Below the pieces are notes generated by a model. It was not told where the DNA came from. It was given only the letters and a program-made list of their open reading frames with translations, and searched no databases. A DNA stretch of 64,000 nucleotides from Bifidobacterium breve (GTDB taxonomy: Bacteria; Actinomycetota; Acidimicrobiia; Acidimicrobiales; Acidimicrobilacustridaceae): contig CAMCTY010000001.1 of NCBI GenBank assembly GCA_945878725.1, forward strand, positions 124,001-188,000, written 5' to 3'. Numbering within the stretch: position 1 is the stretch's first letter; each line of letters begins with the position of its first letter. The translations under genes and the position numbers were made by a program. This document shows positions 8,469 through 17,246 of the stretch, piece by piece.

Positions 8469-9320
8469 CTAGGTCCCCGAGATGATGTCGATCGGTGTGC
8501 CGGCTGGCAATGCGTCGGCCAGCTTCGAGACAACCTCGTTCGTCATGCGAACGCAACCGTTCGAAGCTTTGGTGCCGACAAGCTCGGGCTGATTGGTGCC
8601 GTGGAATGCGATCACGGGGAGGCCGTCGTTGAACGTGTCGAGCGATTCGCTGTACCCGTTCGTCGCAAGCACCCATGAACCGTAAATGCCGGTGTCATTG
8701 GACTGCTTGATCTTCTCAGTCATGTAGAAGCGGCCGACAGGGGTCCGGGTCGAGTCCTTACCGATCACGACATCAGTCTCAATGAAGACCTCACTGCCCT
8801 TGTAGACGATGAGTTGGAACTTCGAGAGGTTCAGAACCATGCGATAGGAGACCGTCTCTAGAGTCACGTCGGAGGCCTTGATCCAACCTTCAGTCTGATT
8901 CGGGCGAGCGGGGATGAGCACCTTGAGCCAATCGCCACTCTTTTCGAGAACCTCGAACACGAGTGGGTTCTTGAAGTACGTCGGATTCGTGAACTCGAAT
9001 CCGTCTGCTGTCTTCTTCACGCCCGCGGAGTTGAGACCGTTACGGGGGATAGCGGGGAGTGCGTTCGGGGCAATCGTGGTGGATACCGCCGGAGCCGATG
9101 TTTTGACTCCGGCGGGGGCAGCACTGACAACGGTGATGGTCTTGCCCTTGACCGTCGCAGCCTGAACGGTGGTGGATGCACCGGAAATGGATTCGGTGGT
9201 TGTGTCCTCGGGGCCGGCTTTGTCGCTGCCAGAACAGGCTCCGGCGCCAGCCACAAGCGCCAAAGTGATACCGAGAGCGCCGACGAGGCGGAGAATTCGG
9301 TTCGGTGAGGTGGGGGTCAT
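8469..9320 (-). CDS. L,D-transpeptidase lipoprotein (YkuD domain)
   Basis: 283 residues. The signal peptide ends in VAGAGAC, so Cys29 is probably lipid-modified and the protein is anchored outside the membrane. A Thr/Ser/Ala-rich linker follows, then an SH3-like segment (~105-155) and a YkuD catalytic domain (~160-280). The active-site signature runs from His240 (HGTN) to SNGCVRM with nucleophile Cys256. Such enzymes form 3-3 cross-links in peptidoglycan or anchor proteins to it, which is common in actinobacteria. The start has GGAG eight bases upstream. It is divergent from gltX. Confidence 0.9.
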   Translation of the reverse strand: MTPTSPNRILRLVGALGITLALVAGAGACSGSDKAGPEDTTTESISGASTTVQAATVKGKTITVVSAAPAGVKTSAPAVSTTIAPNALPAIPRNGLNSAGVKKTADGFEFTNPTYFKNPLVFEVLEKSGDWLKVLIPARPNQTEGWIKASDVTLETVSYRMVLNLSKFQLIVYKGSEVFIETDVVIGKDSTRTPVGRFYMTEKIKQSNDTGIYGSWVLATNGYSESLDTFNDGLPVIAFHGTNQPELVGTKASNGCVRMTNEVVSKLADALPAGTPIDIISGT

Positions 9321-9457
9321 CGCGTACTCCGGGGGATGGTGGGACAGTGAGGGGACTTCGTTGATGTTCCGACATCACCGGGGCTGCGGCGACAATGGCG
9401 CCAACAACATCGGGGGCTTTTACGGCTCATCTGCGAGGTGACGGTACCATCGAACTC

Positions 9458-10867
9458 GTGACTTCTTCCCCCGTCCGCGTCCGTTTCGCTCCGTCTCCCA
9501 CGGGATACCTGCATATTGGAGGTGCGCGGACCGCCCTCTTCAACTGGCTCTTCGCTCGCCAATGTGGCGGTGAGTTCATGCTCCGCATCGAAGACACTGA
9601 TTCCGAGCGGTCGAGGCCGGAACTGATCGACGTCATTTTCCGGTCGCTGGAATGGCTCGGGCTCGACTGGGACGGAACGCCCGTCCATCAGTCCGAACGC
9701 GGGCATCTCCACCAGGCTGCGGTGGACAAACTTCTCGGCACCGGTGCCGCTTACTGGTGTGACTGCACGCCTGACGCAGTGAAGGCCCGGGCTGAGGCTC
9801 GTGGAGGAACCCCGGGTTACGACGGCTTCTGCGCTGAACGGAATCTTGAGAACGGCGATGGTCGTGTCGTCCGTTTCCGGGTGCCGTCCGCAGGTTCGAC
9901 CGCGTTCGAGGATCTCATCCGTGGTCGCGTGAGTTTCGAGAATGAAAACCTCGAGGACTTCGTGATCCTCCGATCCAACGGAACCCCGATGTTCCATCTA
10001 GCCAATGCCGTTGACGATGCCGATCAGGGAATCACTCACGTTGTGCGCGGCGAGGATCTCATCAACGTGACCCCGAAGGTGATCCTGATTCGCGAGGCAC
10101 TCGCCATCGAGGGTGATCTCACGTTCGCCCATCTCCCGCTCATCGTGAACGAGAAGCGCCAGAAACTTTCGAAGCGACGCGACGATGTTTCGGTCGGGGA
10201 CTACATCGACCGCGGCTATCTGGCCGAAGCGATGGTCAACTACCTCGCCACGCTCGGTTGGGGTCCACCCGACGACATCGAGATTCGTCCGTTGGCCGAG
10301 ATTGTCTCGCTGTTCCGCCTCGAAGACGTCAACAAAAGCGGCGCGTTTTTCGACGTTAAGAAACTGCAGCATTTCAACGGCGAGTACATCCGCAATCTCT
10401 CGACAACGCAGTTCGTGAACAGTTCAACGCGCTGGCTCTACGAAGATGCCCCGTGGCCAGCCGAGCGGTTCGACATCGCGACCTTCGAGGTGCTCGCCCC
10501 GTTAGTGCAGGAGCGGGTCAAGCTGCTCTCTGAAGTTCCGGGCTACGTCGACTTCGTGTTCAATGCCGATCCGATCATCGACGACGATTCATGGCAGAAG
10601 GTCATGGTGAAGGGCGCGGAACTTGCCGCTGCGGTTCTCGATCACGCACTCGCCGGTTTCGCCGATTGCGAGTGGACCGCGGCCGGTCTTGAGGCGGCGC
10701 TGTTCTCGTATGCCGAGCAGAACGAGATCTCGAAGGGGAAGGTGCAGGCGCCGGTGCGAGTCTCGGTCACCGGTCGCTCAGTTGGCCCGCCCCTTTTCGA
10801 ATCGCTCGAAGTTCTGGGTCGAGATGAAACACTCCGCCGTCTGAACGCTGCGAAAGAGCGCCTGTAG
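9458..10867 (+). CDS. gltX: Glutamyl-tRNA synthetase
   Basis: 469 residues from a GTG at 9458, where the conserved protein begins; the upstream in-frame ATG at 9395 adds 21 unlikely residues. Class I aminoacyl-tRNA synthetase with the HIGH-type motif PTGYLHIGG (15-22) and KMSKS-type motif KLSKR near 236. The C-terminal helical domain reads the anticodon. Most actinobacteria lack GlnRS and use GluRS to charge tRNA-Gln before GatCAB amidation; a tRNA-Gln gene lies 650 bases downstream. A TACCAT -10-like element ends eight bases before the GTG, so a leaderless mRNA is possible. Confidence 0.96.
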   Translation: MTSSPVRVRFAPSPTGYLHIGGARTALFNWLFARQCGGEFMLRIEDTDSERSRPELIDVIFRSLEWLGLDWDGTPVHQSERGHLHQAAVDKLLGTGAAYWCDCTPDAVKARAEARGGTPGYDGFCAERNLENGDGRVVRFRVPSAGSTAFEDLIRGRVSFENENLEDFVILRSNGTPMFHLANAVDDADQGITHVVRGEDLINVTPKVILIREALAIEGDLTFAHLPLIVNEKRQKLSKRRDDVSVGDYIDRGYLAEAMVNYLATLGWGPPDDIEIRPLAEIVSLFRLEDVNKSGAFFDVKKLQHFNGEYIRNLSTTQFVNSSTRWLYEDAPWPAERFDIATFEVLAPLVQERVKLLSEVPGYVDFVFNADPIIDDDSWQKVMVKGAELAAAVLDHALAGFADCEWTAAGLEAALFSYAEQNEISKGKVQAPVRVSVTGRSVGPPLFESLEVLGRDETLRRLNAAKERL

Positions 10868-10876
10868 GGCGTTTCG

Positions 10877-11476
10877 ATGATCCTTGCGCGCTTGGTGATT
10901 CGCATCGCCTTCGGTTTGATCGCCATCGTGGTCCTATATTTCGGGATCACCTTTGCGCAGGTCTGGTGGGCGTCGCGCGGTAACGACACATCGCCGGCGT
11001 CGGCGATCATCGTGATGGGAGCAGCGCAATGGAACGGTGTTCCGTCGCCGGTGTTGAAGAGCCGACTCGATCACGCAGTCGACCTCTACCGGCGCGGTGT
11101 CGCTCCGGTGATTGTCGTGACGGGCGGCAAGCAATCGGGCGATGCAGTAACCCAAGGCCTGAGCGGTTTCACGTATCTGCGCGATCAGGGGGTGCCAGAG
11201 ACCGCCATCAAAATCGAGGTGGACGGGACCAACAGTTTCGAGGAGCTTTCCTCGTCGGCGGCGATACTCCGCAAATCGGGTATCGACGACTCAGTGGTCA
11301 TCGTGTCGGATTCGTATCATGCGTTCCGAGTCGAGGAGATTGCCCGCGAGGTTGGATTGAAGCCGCACGTCTCGCCGACTGATTCCTCGGCGTCGCTGCG
11401 CCCGATGCTGCGCGAAACGGTGGCGGTCGCTATCGGCCGCCTCATCGGTTTTCGCCGTCTGGCGTCACTCCGTTGA
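10877..11476 (+). CDS. YdcF/SanA-like DUF218 membrane protein
   Basis: 199 residues. One N-terminal membrane helix (residues ~4-28) is followed by a DUF218 domain with IIVMGAAQWNG near 45, VVTGGKQSGD near 78 and SDSYHAFRV near 146. The family has a Rossmann-like fold and includes SanA and ElyC, which affect envelope integrity and the lipid-carrier cycle; the reaction is not established. It follows gltX by nine bases and lies before a tRNA gene, so it may be cotranscribed with gltX. Confidence 0.85.
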   Translation: MILARLVIRIAFGLIAIVVLYFGITFAQVWWASRGNDTSPASAIIVMGAAQWNGVPSPVLKSRLDHAVDLYRRGVAPVIVVTGGKQSGDAVTQGLSGFTYLRDQGVPETAIKIEVDGTNSFEELSSSAAILRKSGIDDSVVIVSDSYHAFRVEEIAREVGLKPHVSPTDSSASLRPMLRETVAVAIGRLIGFRRLASLR

Positions 11477-11523
11477 TGCAGTTGGTATCGGAGTGGTTCC
11501 AGCCGGTATCCTTCGGGAGCCCT

Positions 11524-11595
11524 TCGGGGGTGGTGTAATTGGTAACACGAGTGGTTCTGGTCCATTTGTTGGGGGTTCGAGTCCTCCCCCCCGAG
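11524..11595 (+). tRNA. tRNA-Gln (anticodon CUG)
   Basis: A full cloverleaf can be drawn. Acceptor TCGGGGG (11524-11530) pairs with CCCCCGA (11588-11594); the D arm is GTGT/ACAC; the anticodon arm AGTGG-TTCTGGT-CCATT has anticodon CTG; the T arm has loop TTCGAGT. Length is 72 bases, discriminator G11595, and CCA is not encoded. Confidence 0.95.
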
Positions 11596-11602
11596 CTTTA
11601 TG

Positions 11603-11629
11603 ACAGGCGTCGGCTCAGCCGGCGCCTGT
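11603..11629 (+). terminator. Terminator hairpin after tRNA-Gln
   Basis: A 12-bp stem with one G-U pair (11603-11614 with 11618-11629) closes a TCA loop, starting eight bases after the tRNA. There is no long T-run, as is common in high-GC genomes. Confidence 0.65.
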
Positions 11630-11666
11630 TGCGCGTACCGACCCGAGGGTCTTTAGGCTGGGACCG

Positions 11667-12272
11667 ATGACAGATTTGCAAGCCAATGCCATTCGCTCAC
11701 TCTGTGTGTATTGCGGCTCCTCTGTGGGCATCGACCCGATCCATCGGGCGTCGGCTGCAGCTCTAGGCCGTGTGATGGCCGCAGAGGGCGTGCGCCTCGT
11801 CTACGGCGGCGGAGCGGTCGGCCTGATGGGTGTTGTGGCCGACTCGGTGATGGAAGCAGGGGGCGAGGTTTTCGGCGTCATCCCGAAAGGGCTGTTCAAA
11901 TCGGAAACCGGTCATCAAGGAATCACCGAACTCGTCGAGGTCGATTCGATGCACGAACGGAAACTCCTCATGGCGGTCGAATCCGATGCCTTTGTTGCTC
12001 TCCCGGGAGGGTTGGGGACGCTCGAGGAACTCGCCGAAATCACGACCTGGGCCCAGATCGGTATACATGACAAGCCGGTGGGGGTTCTCGATACCGATGG
12101 TTTCTGGTCACCTCTGTTCGAATTTCTGGACCAGACGGTGACCGCCGGTTTCCTCCGTCCGGCCAACCGGGAACTAATTGTGCGGATTAGCGATGTCAAC
12201 GATGTCCTGCCGATGCTTCGCCAGCACCGACAAGCAAACCGCGAGCCGCTTCTCAACATCGACGAGATCTGA
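11667..12272 (+). CDS. LOG-family nucleoside 5'-monophosphate phosphoribohydrolase
   Basis: 201 residues, full length for the TIGR00730 group once called lysine decarboxylases. It carries the signature PGGLGTLEEL near 112-121 and the upstream GGGAVGLMG near 46. Characterised members split the N-glycosidic bond of cytokinin or purine nucleoside monophosphates, releasing the base and ribose 5-phosphate. No cytokinin pathway is seen here, so a role in nucleotide salvage or cleaning is more likely. It lies 15 bases before a GTG of the next frame and probably shares its transcript. Confidence 0.88.
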   Translation: MTDLQANAIRSLCVYCGSSVGIDPIHRASAAALGRVMAAEGVRLVYGGGAVGLMGVVADSVMEAGGEVFGVIPKGLFKSETGHQGITELVEVDSMHERKLLMAVESDAFVALPGGLGTLEELAEITTWAQIGIHDKPVGVLDTDGFWSPLFEFLDQTVTAGFLRPANRELIVRISDVNDVLPMLRQHRQANREPLLNIDEI

Positions 12273-12343
12273 CCGGGCAGGTATCTGTGGCGGAGACGTC
12301 CCCCGATGTGGGATTTCCGTCGTCCGCGGGGGAGAATCTGCTC

Positions 12344-13570
12344 ATGACCAATGTCGACCTCGCGGTTATCGGAGCGGGCCCTGCCGGTTCGGCGGCGGCC
12401 ACATGGGCAGCTCGGGGCGGAGCTTCGGTCGCACTTTTCGAAAAGGCGACACAGGGTCGGGATAAGTCCTGTGGTGACGGCCTCACGCCTCGTGCAGTCG
12501 TCGAACTGCAGCGTCTCGGTGTCGACATCACCGACTTCCATCGAATCGACGGACTGCGAGTTCAGGCCGGGCGCGCCGAGCGCGAAGTTCTCTGGCCGGA
12601 TGGTGCGTTTCCTCCGGTCGGCGCAGTTGCGCCTCGAGCGCAGTTCGATGCGCGCGTTATGCAGTGCGCGATCGATGCTGGAGTGGCGATCCACGATCGC
12701 GCCACCGCCGAACCAATCCTCGAAGGTGACCGCGTTGTCGGAGTTCGAGCGGGTGACGTCGAGGTACGGGCAAAGTTCGTGATCATCGCGTCAGGCGCGG
12801 GATCAGCTCCCGCCAAGCTTCTTGGTGCCGTCCGTATTCCCGAATCACCGTTCGGTCTTGCGATCCGGGGCTATGTGACATCGACCAAGGCCGACGATCG
12901 GTACATGGAAGCGTGTCTCACGGTGAAGGGTCCGGATGGCTCGCTGATCCCCGGATACGGATGGGTGTTCCCCGCCGGAAACGGAATCGTGAACATTGGC
13001 GTCGGCGCTCTGTCCACCATGCGCAACTTTTCTGATCTCAATCTCAACACGATGCTTGCGGCGTACACGGAGCAGGTGCGCGATTCGTGGGGGCTCGGAG
13101 AGTTCACGGCTCGGCCGCGGGCGTGGCGCCTTCCGATGCATGTCGAGCACCGCGGTGGTCCGGGATGGGTTGTTGTGGGCGACGCCGCCGGCCTCGTGAA
13201 CCCGTTCAACGGCGAAGGGATCGACTACGCACTCGAATCGGGCCGTCTCGCCGCCGAGGCATTCCTGTCTGATGCATCGACGGCACCAGTTACCTACCAA
13301 GCCGTTCTGGCGACCGAGTACGACCCGTTCTTTGCGACCGCCCGTCGGTTCGCCTGGGTCATCGGTCATCCCCGACTCCTTCGGGTGCTGTTGGGAATCG
13401 CCCTGTCGACGAAGTTCACGATGAAACTCGTGCTCGACATCATGGCGAATCTTGTCGACCACGAACATCCGGGTCTTGCCGGGCGAGCACTCACCATTGG
13501 CGGGAAGTTCCTGTCTTTGTTCGACCCGTTGCTCACCCGCCGGAAGAAGTCGAGTTCCGGAAAAGACTGA
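12344..13570 (+). CDS. Geranylgeranyl-reductase-family FAD oxidoreductase
   Basis: 408 residues from the ATG at 12344, which has GGGGGAG nine bases upstream; a GTG at 12287 would add 19 residues without a better site. The N-terminal FAD Rossmann fold is VIGAGPAGSAAA (8-19). DGLTPRAV near 46 and GDAAGLVNPFNGEGI near 277-291 are the second FAD motif and the family signature. Relatives saturate isoprenoid chains of menaquinone (MenJ), archaeal lipids or chlorophyll. No menaquinone genes are nearby, so MenJ is only one possibility. Confidence 0.88.
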   Translation: MTNVDLAVIGAGPAGSAAATWAARGGASVALFEKATQGRDKSCGDGLTPRAVVELQRLGVDITDFHRIDGLRVQAGRAEREVLWPDGAFPPVGAVAPRAQFDARVMQCAIDAGVAIHDRATAEPILEGDRVVGVRAGDVEVRAKFVIIASGAGSAPAKLLGAVRIPESPFGLAIRGYVTSTKADDRYMEACLTVKGPDGSLIPGYGWVFPAGNGIVNIGVGALSTMRNFSDLNLNTMLAAYTEQVRDSWGLGEFTARPRAWRLPMHVEHRGGPGWVVVGDAAGLVNPFNGEGIDYALESGRLAAEAFLSDASTAPVTYQAVLATEYDPFFATARRFAWVIGHPRLLRVLLGIALSTKFTMKLVLDIMANLVDHEHPGLAGRALTIGGKFLSLFDPLLTRRKKSSSGKD

Positions 13571-13614
13571 CCCTGCGAATCGTTGACTAGGGTTCGACGA
13601 TCAGGAGGGGGAAC

Positions 13615-14472
13615 ATGAGCGATTCACCAGTAGCGATTGTCACGGGCGCGAGCCGCGGGATCGGCCGCGAAGGGGCGTTGGCGCTGGCCGATGCGGGCTT
13701 CGACGTTGTTATCAGTGCACGAACGGTGCACGAGGGTGACGGTAAGGCCGAGCCGAACTCGGTGCGCGAGGACGTAACTCTGGCTGTGCCGGGAAGTCTC
13801 GAGCGCACGGCGCAGGAAATCGAAGACCGCGGTCAGCGATCGCTCATCCTCCCGCTCGATCTGATCGACCGCGACGCTGTCGTGTCGTTGCCAGCCCAAG
13901 TACTCGACGCATGGGGTCGGATCGACGTGCTCTACAACAACGCGATCTATCGGGGCGTGGGAACGCTCGACCGCATCGAAGATCTGACGATGGAATCAAT
14001 GACGGCTCTTATGACCGGCAATTTCATGCATCAGGTACTTCTCATTCAGCAGGTTCTCCCGCATATGGTCGAGCGCGGTAGCGGCTCGATCATCAACATG
14101 GTGTCCGGTTCGGCTCGCCTTGATCCTCCCGGGCCTCCGGGAGAGGGTGGATGGGGAATTCTCTACTCCGCGTCGAAGGCGGCTTTCGCCCGCGTTGCTG
14201 GCGGCATCAACGCCGAGTACCGCTCGAAGGGACTCAAGGCATTCAACGTCGATCCCGGCAACGTGGTTACCGAGGCCCGTAAAGCAGCCAAGCCCGACGA
14301 CGAATACTCAGGCGGGTTCGGCAGCGAACCGGCCGAAGCGACCGGCAAAGTCGTGGCCTGGTTGGCGACCGATCCCGGTGCCGACAAGTTCATGGGTAAG
14401 TGGATCTTTGCTCCGAAGCTCTGTTCAGACCTTGGCCTGCTTCCGGGATGGACGTTCCAGGCCCCGCAATGA
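13615..14472 (+). CDS. Short-chain dehydrogenase/reductase
   Basis: 285 residues with a strong AGGAGGGGG ribosome site. NAD(P)-binding TGASRGIG at 12-19 and active-site YSASK near 183-187 mark a classical SDR. An insertion of ~20 residues (HEGDGKAEPNSV region) after the second strand sets it apart; the SDR at 20864 has the same kind of insertion, so the two are probably paralogues. The substrate is unknown. The stop overlaps the next start (ATGA), so the SnoaL-like protein is translationally coupled. Confidence 0.9.
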   Translation: MSDSPVAIVTGASRGIGREGALALADAGFDVVISARTVHEGDGKAEPNSVREDVTLAVPGSLERTAQEIEDRGQRSLILPLDLIDRDAVVSLPAQVLDAWGRIDVLYNNAIYRGVGTLDRIEDLTMESMTALMTGNFMHQVLLIQQVLPHMVERGSGSIINMVSGSARLDPPGPPGEGGWGILYSASKAAFARVAGGINAEYRSKGLKAFNVDPGNVVTEARKAAKPDDEYSGGFGSEPAEATGKVVAWLATDPGADKFMGKWIFAPKLCSDLGLLPGWTFQAPQ

Positions 14473-14954
14473 CAGGTAGCCAGTTGACTGATGCCGAGTT
14501 CGCCGAGGTGCGAGATCGTCTTGAGATCCGCGCTTTGGTCGATTCCTATGCGTTCTGTGTCGACAGTCGCAAGCACGAACGAACGGCAGAGTTGTTCACC
14601 CCGGACGGAGAACTGCGTATTTTCGAACGCGGGAATCCCGTCGCTGTGCGCGAACGCATCGGACAGGCTGAGATCGTCACAGCCATGGAAGGGCTTTCGC
14701 GTTATGAGTTCACGATCCATTTCGTGGGCAATCATCGCTCCGAGATCAACGGCGACGAGGCAACAGGCGAGACGTACTGCGTGGCGAATCACGTTCGAAA
14801 CGTCGATGAAGGCGGCGGTCCTGATGGCCGGGCCAACTATGTGATGCACGTTCGGTATCTCGATCGGTACACGCGCACAGCCGAAGGTTGGAAGATCAAT
14901 CAGCGGCACTTGATGCTTGAGTTCACCGAAGACAGGCCAGTAACCGGTCCGTAG
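14469..14954 (+). CDS. SnoaL-like / NTF2-fold protein
   Basis: 161 residues from the ATG that overlaps the SDR stop. The pattern EIRALVDSYAFCVDSRKHERTAE and later a GWKINQRHLMLEF end fits the SnoaL-like NTF2 fold, used by polyketide cyclases, ketosteroid-isomerase-like enzymes and ring-hydroxylating subunits. No catalytic pair can be assigned with certainty. Coupling with the SDR suggests action on the same metabolite. Confidence 0.8.
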   Translation: MTGSQLTDAEFAEVRDRLEIRALVDSYAFCVDSRKHERTAELFTPDGELRIFERGNPVAVRERIGQAEIVTAMEGLSRYEFTIHFVGNHRSEINGDEATGETYCVANHVRNVDEGGGPDGRANYVMHVRYLDRYTRTAEGWKINQRHLMLEFTEDRPVTGP

Positions 14955-14970
14955 CCTTGCCAGTTCGTGT

Positions 14971-16029
14971 TCAGTGACCCTGCAGCGTCGGGACCGAAGA
15001 CACGTCAGCGAGTTGGAGAGCAAGGTCGGCGAGGGCAGCCACGGTCGCGGCGATAGGTGCGTTGTCTTCGTCGGGTCGGGTGGCGCGAATGCGGGCGTGG
15101 GCACCCTCGGTGATTACTGCGAGTTTGAACACGGCAAGCACCCGGTACACATCGATGTCACGCAGCGAGCGGCCACTAGTCGTCTCGTAGCGGGTGAGCA
15201 GATGGTCGACATCGGGGAAACCGGCGTTGGCTCGGTGCGGCTGCGGCGATCGATTGCGCCACATGAGTTCGCCGGCCTCACCCCAGTACACACTGACCAT
15301 TCCGAGATCGGTGAGCGGATCACCAAGGGTCGACATCTCCCAGTCAAGTACTGCCACCATCTTGGAGGGGTCGGTGCGACTCCACATCGTGTTGTTGAAC
15401 GAGTAGTCACCGTGAACAATCGCGGAATCAGTGTGTGTGGGAATGGAACGGTTGAGGCGACGTGCGACCTCGTCGATCGCCGGAAGCTCCTGCTGCTTCG
15501 ATTTCTCCCACTGCGTGCACCAACGGTTGACCTGACGCTCCAAGAATCCGGCCGGTTTGCCGAGTTGCCCGAGTCCGGCGGCCTCGAAATCGACGGAGTG
15601 AAGACGGGCGAGAACATCAATGAGCTCATCGGTGGCGGCCAGGGCCTGGCCCGAATCAAGGTGAGCGACGGCGTCGGCATCGGAGTAGACGATTCCGTCA
15701 ACAAACTCCATTAAGTAGAAGGGTGCCCCGATGATGTCGGGATCGTCGCAAAGGGCGACTGTCTGAGCGACGGGCACCTCGGAACGGGCAAGACCCTGCT
15801 GCACGCGGAACTCGCGACCCATGTCATTGGCCGTGGCGAGGAACGCGCCGAGGGGCGGCCGACGCAGCACCCAATCGTTTGCGTCATCACGGACGCGGAA
15901 CGTGAGGTTCGACGAACCTCCGGAAAGGTGCGAGATGGTGACGGGGCCTTGAGCGTCGGTGACGTTGGCCGCTATCCAGTTGCCCAGAGCGCCGATCGGA
16001 ACCGCCTCGGCGACCTGTTCGGGGTTCAT
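14971..16029 (-). CDS. Aminoglycoside-phosphotransferase-like kinase (APH family)
   Basis: 352 residues from the ATG at 16029, coupled (ATGA) to the upstream oxidoreductase. The kinase-like fold shows SGGSSNLTFRV near 37 as the nucleotide loop, the catalytic HGDYSFNN near 211 and the metal site LDWEMSTLGDP near 233. It matches the group of APH proteins often found with acyl-CoA dehydrogenases and lipid catabolism genes rather than drug-resistance enzymes. The acceptor is unknown. Operon order on the minus strand: EthD-like protein, OYE-like protein, this kinase. Confidence 0.88.
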   Translation of the reverse strand: MNPEQVAEAVPIGALGNWIAANVTDAQGPVTISHLSGGSSNLTFRVRDDANDWVLRRPPLGAFLATANDMGREFRVQQGLARSEVPVAQTVALCDDPDIIGAPFYLMEFVDGIVYSDADAVAHLDSGQALAATDELIDVLARLHSVDFEAAGLGQLGKPAGFLERQVNRWCTQWEKSKQQELPAIDEVARRLNRSIPTHTDSAIVHGDYSFNNTMWSRTDPSKMVAVLDWEMSTLGDPLTDLGMVSVYWGEAGELMWRNRSPQPHRANAGFPDVDHLLTRYETTSGRSLRDIDVYRVLAVFKLAVITEGAHARIRATRPDEDNAPIAATVAALADLALQLADVSSVPTLQGH

Positions 16030-17246
16030 GCGACGGGGGCAGAAGCAACGATTGGGCTGGGGAAGTCGATGACGCAGCGACTGCCGCTCCAGATCGACAC
16101 CATGCACTTGTTGCAATGGACGCAGTTGCCTTCGGTCTGCGTACCTTCCTGCATCCTGTTGATGAGATCAGGTTCACGCAGTACGGCTCGGCCCATCGCC
16201 ACGAAGTCGAAGCCGTCCGACATCGCCTGCTGGACAGTGGCGAGGTTGTTGATGCCACCAAGGAAGATCAACGGCATGTCGAGTTGGGCGCGCACATCAA
16301 GGGCCATCGGGCGGAAGTACGCCTCCTCGAATGGATAGGAGGGCATGAACTTCTTGCCGAACAGTTTGAAGCCGAGACCCATGACCTTTGGGAGTGCTTT
16401 AGCGAATTCGTCACGCGGAGCGTCGCCCTTGAACAAGTAAATGGGATTGGCCAGCGAGGAACCGCCGGTCATCTCGAGCGCGTCGAGATGACCATCGTCC
16501 TGAAGCATCTTTGCGAACGCTGTGCTTTCAGGCGGTTTGAATCCGCCGGGCACGCCATCGTTGAGACTGATTTTCGCAGTGACGGCGACGTTCGAGGGAG
16601 CCGCGTCGCGGACAGCGGCAACGACTTGTCGGGCAAAGCGGGCGCGATTCTCGAGCGAGCCGTTCCATTCATCCTTGCGCTTGTTGAACTTCGGGCTCAG
16701 GAACGAAGAGAGCAGGTAGTTGTGGGCGAGATGGATTTCGATCGAATCAAATCCGGCTTCGACCATGAGTCGCGCACCGTTGGCGTAATCCTCGGTAACC
16801 CGTTCGATGTCGGTCGGTGTGATCGCCTTCGAGAACTTGCCGGAAACAGGGCTGAACAACTTGCCCGGGGCAAGCGAAGGAACGCCGTTCTTCTTGGCGT
16901 TGGCGACGGGACCAGCGTGGCCGATTTGGCCGGCGACGAGAGCTCCTTCGGCGTGAATCGTGTCGACAAACTTCTTGAGGCCGGGGAGTGCGGCCGGACG
17001 CAGCCACATACAGCCATCATCGGTGCGTCCCTCGGGGGCGACAGCCAAGTAGGCGAGTGTCGTCATGGCGACGCCGCCGCGTACCGGACGCAGATGGAAG
17101 TCGATGAGTTCCTGGGTGACGAGTCCCTCGGGTGTCACTCCCTCAAAGGTCGCTGCCTTGATGAACCGGTTCTTGAGTGAGAGCGGTCCGAGGGTTGCCG
17201 GAGCGAACGGATCCGGAGGCGTGACGTTGTTGGCGGTGGGAGTCAC
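16026..17246 (-). CDS. NADH:flavin oxidoreductase, old yellow enzyme family
   Basis: 406 residues from a GTG at 17246 that overlaps the stop of the upstream gene (GTGA); longer in-frame extensions look non-coding. FMN TIM barrel with SLKNRFIKAATFEG near 20-33, GQIGHAG near 104, the catalytic-type HLAHNYL near 175 and the phosphate loop FLGGINN near 333. No C-terminal 4Fe-4S/FAD module of the dienoyl-CoA reductase type is present, but the tail has CVHCNKCM with three cysteines. Such enzymes reduce activated C=C bonds; the substrate is unknown. Confidence 0.88.
   Translation of the reverse strand: MTPTANNVTPPDPFAPATLGPLSLKNRFIKAATFEGVTPEGLVTQELIDFHLRPVRGGVAMTTLAYLAVAPEGRTDDGCMWLRPAALPGLKKFVDTIHAEGALVAGQIGHAGPVANAKKNGVPSLAPGKLFSPVSGKFSKAITPTDIERVTEDYANGARLMVEAGFDSIEIHLAHNYLLSSFLSPKFNKRKDEWNGSLENRARFARQVVAAVRDAAPSNVAVTAKISLNDGVPGGFKPPESTAFAKMLQDDGHLDALEMTGGSSLANPIYLFKGDAPRDEFAKALPKVMGLGFKLFGKKFMPSYPFEEAYFRPMALDVRAQLDMPLIFLGGINNLATVQQAMSDGFDFVAMGRAVLREPDLINRMQEGTQTEGNCVHCNKCMVSIWSGSRCVIDFPSPIVASAPVA

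Noticed and set aside
11524-11600. Integration site at tRNA-Gln or tRNA-Glu
   Set aside because: No integrase, no repeated tRNA 3' end and no atypical cargo lie next to either tRNA.
16116-17180. Plus-strand frame of 354 codons
   Set aside because: It is the antisense shadow of the old-yellow-enzyme gene, which has clear motifs and coupled starts and stops.
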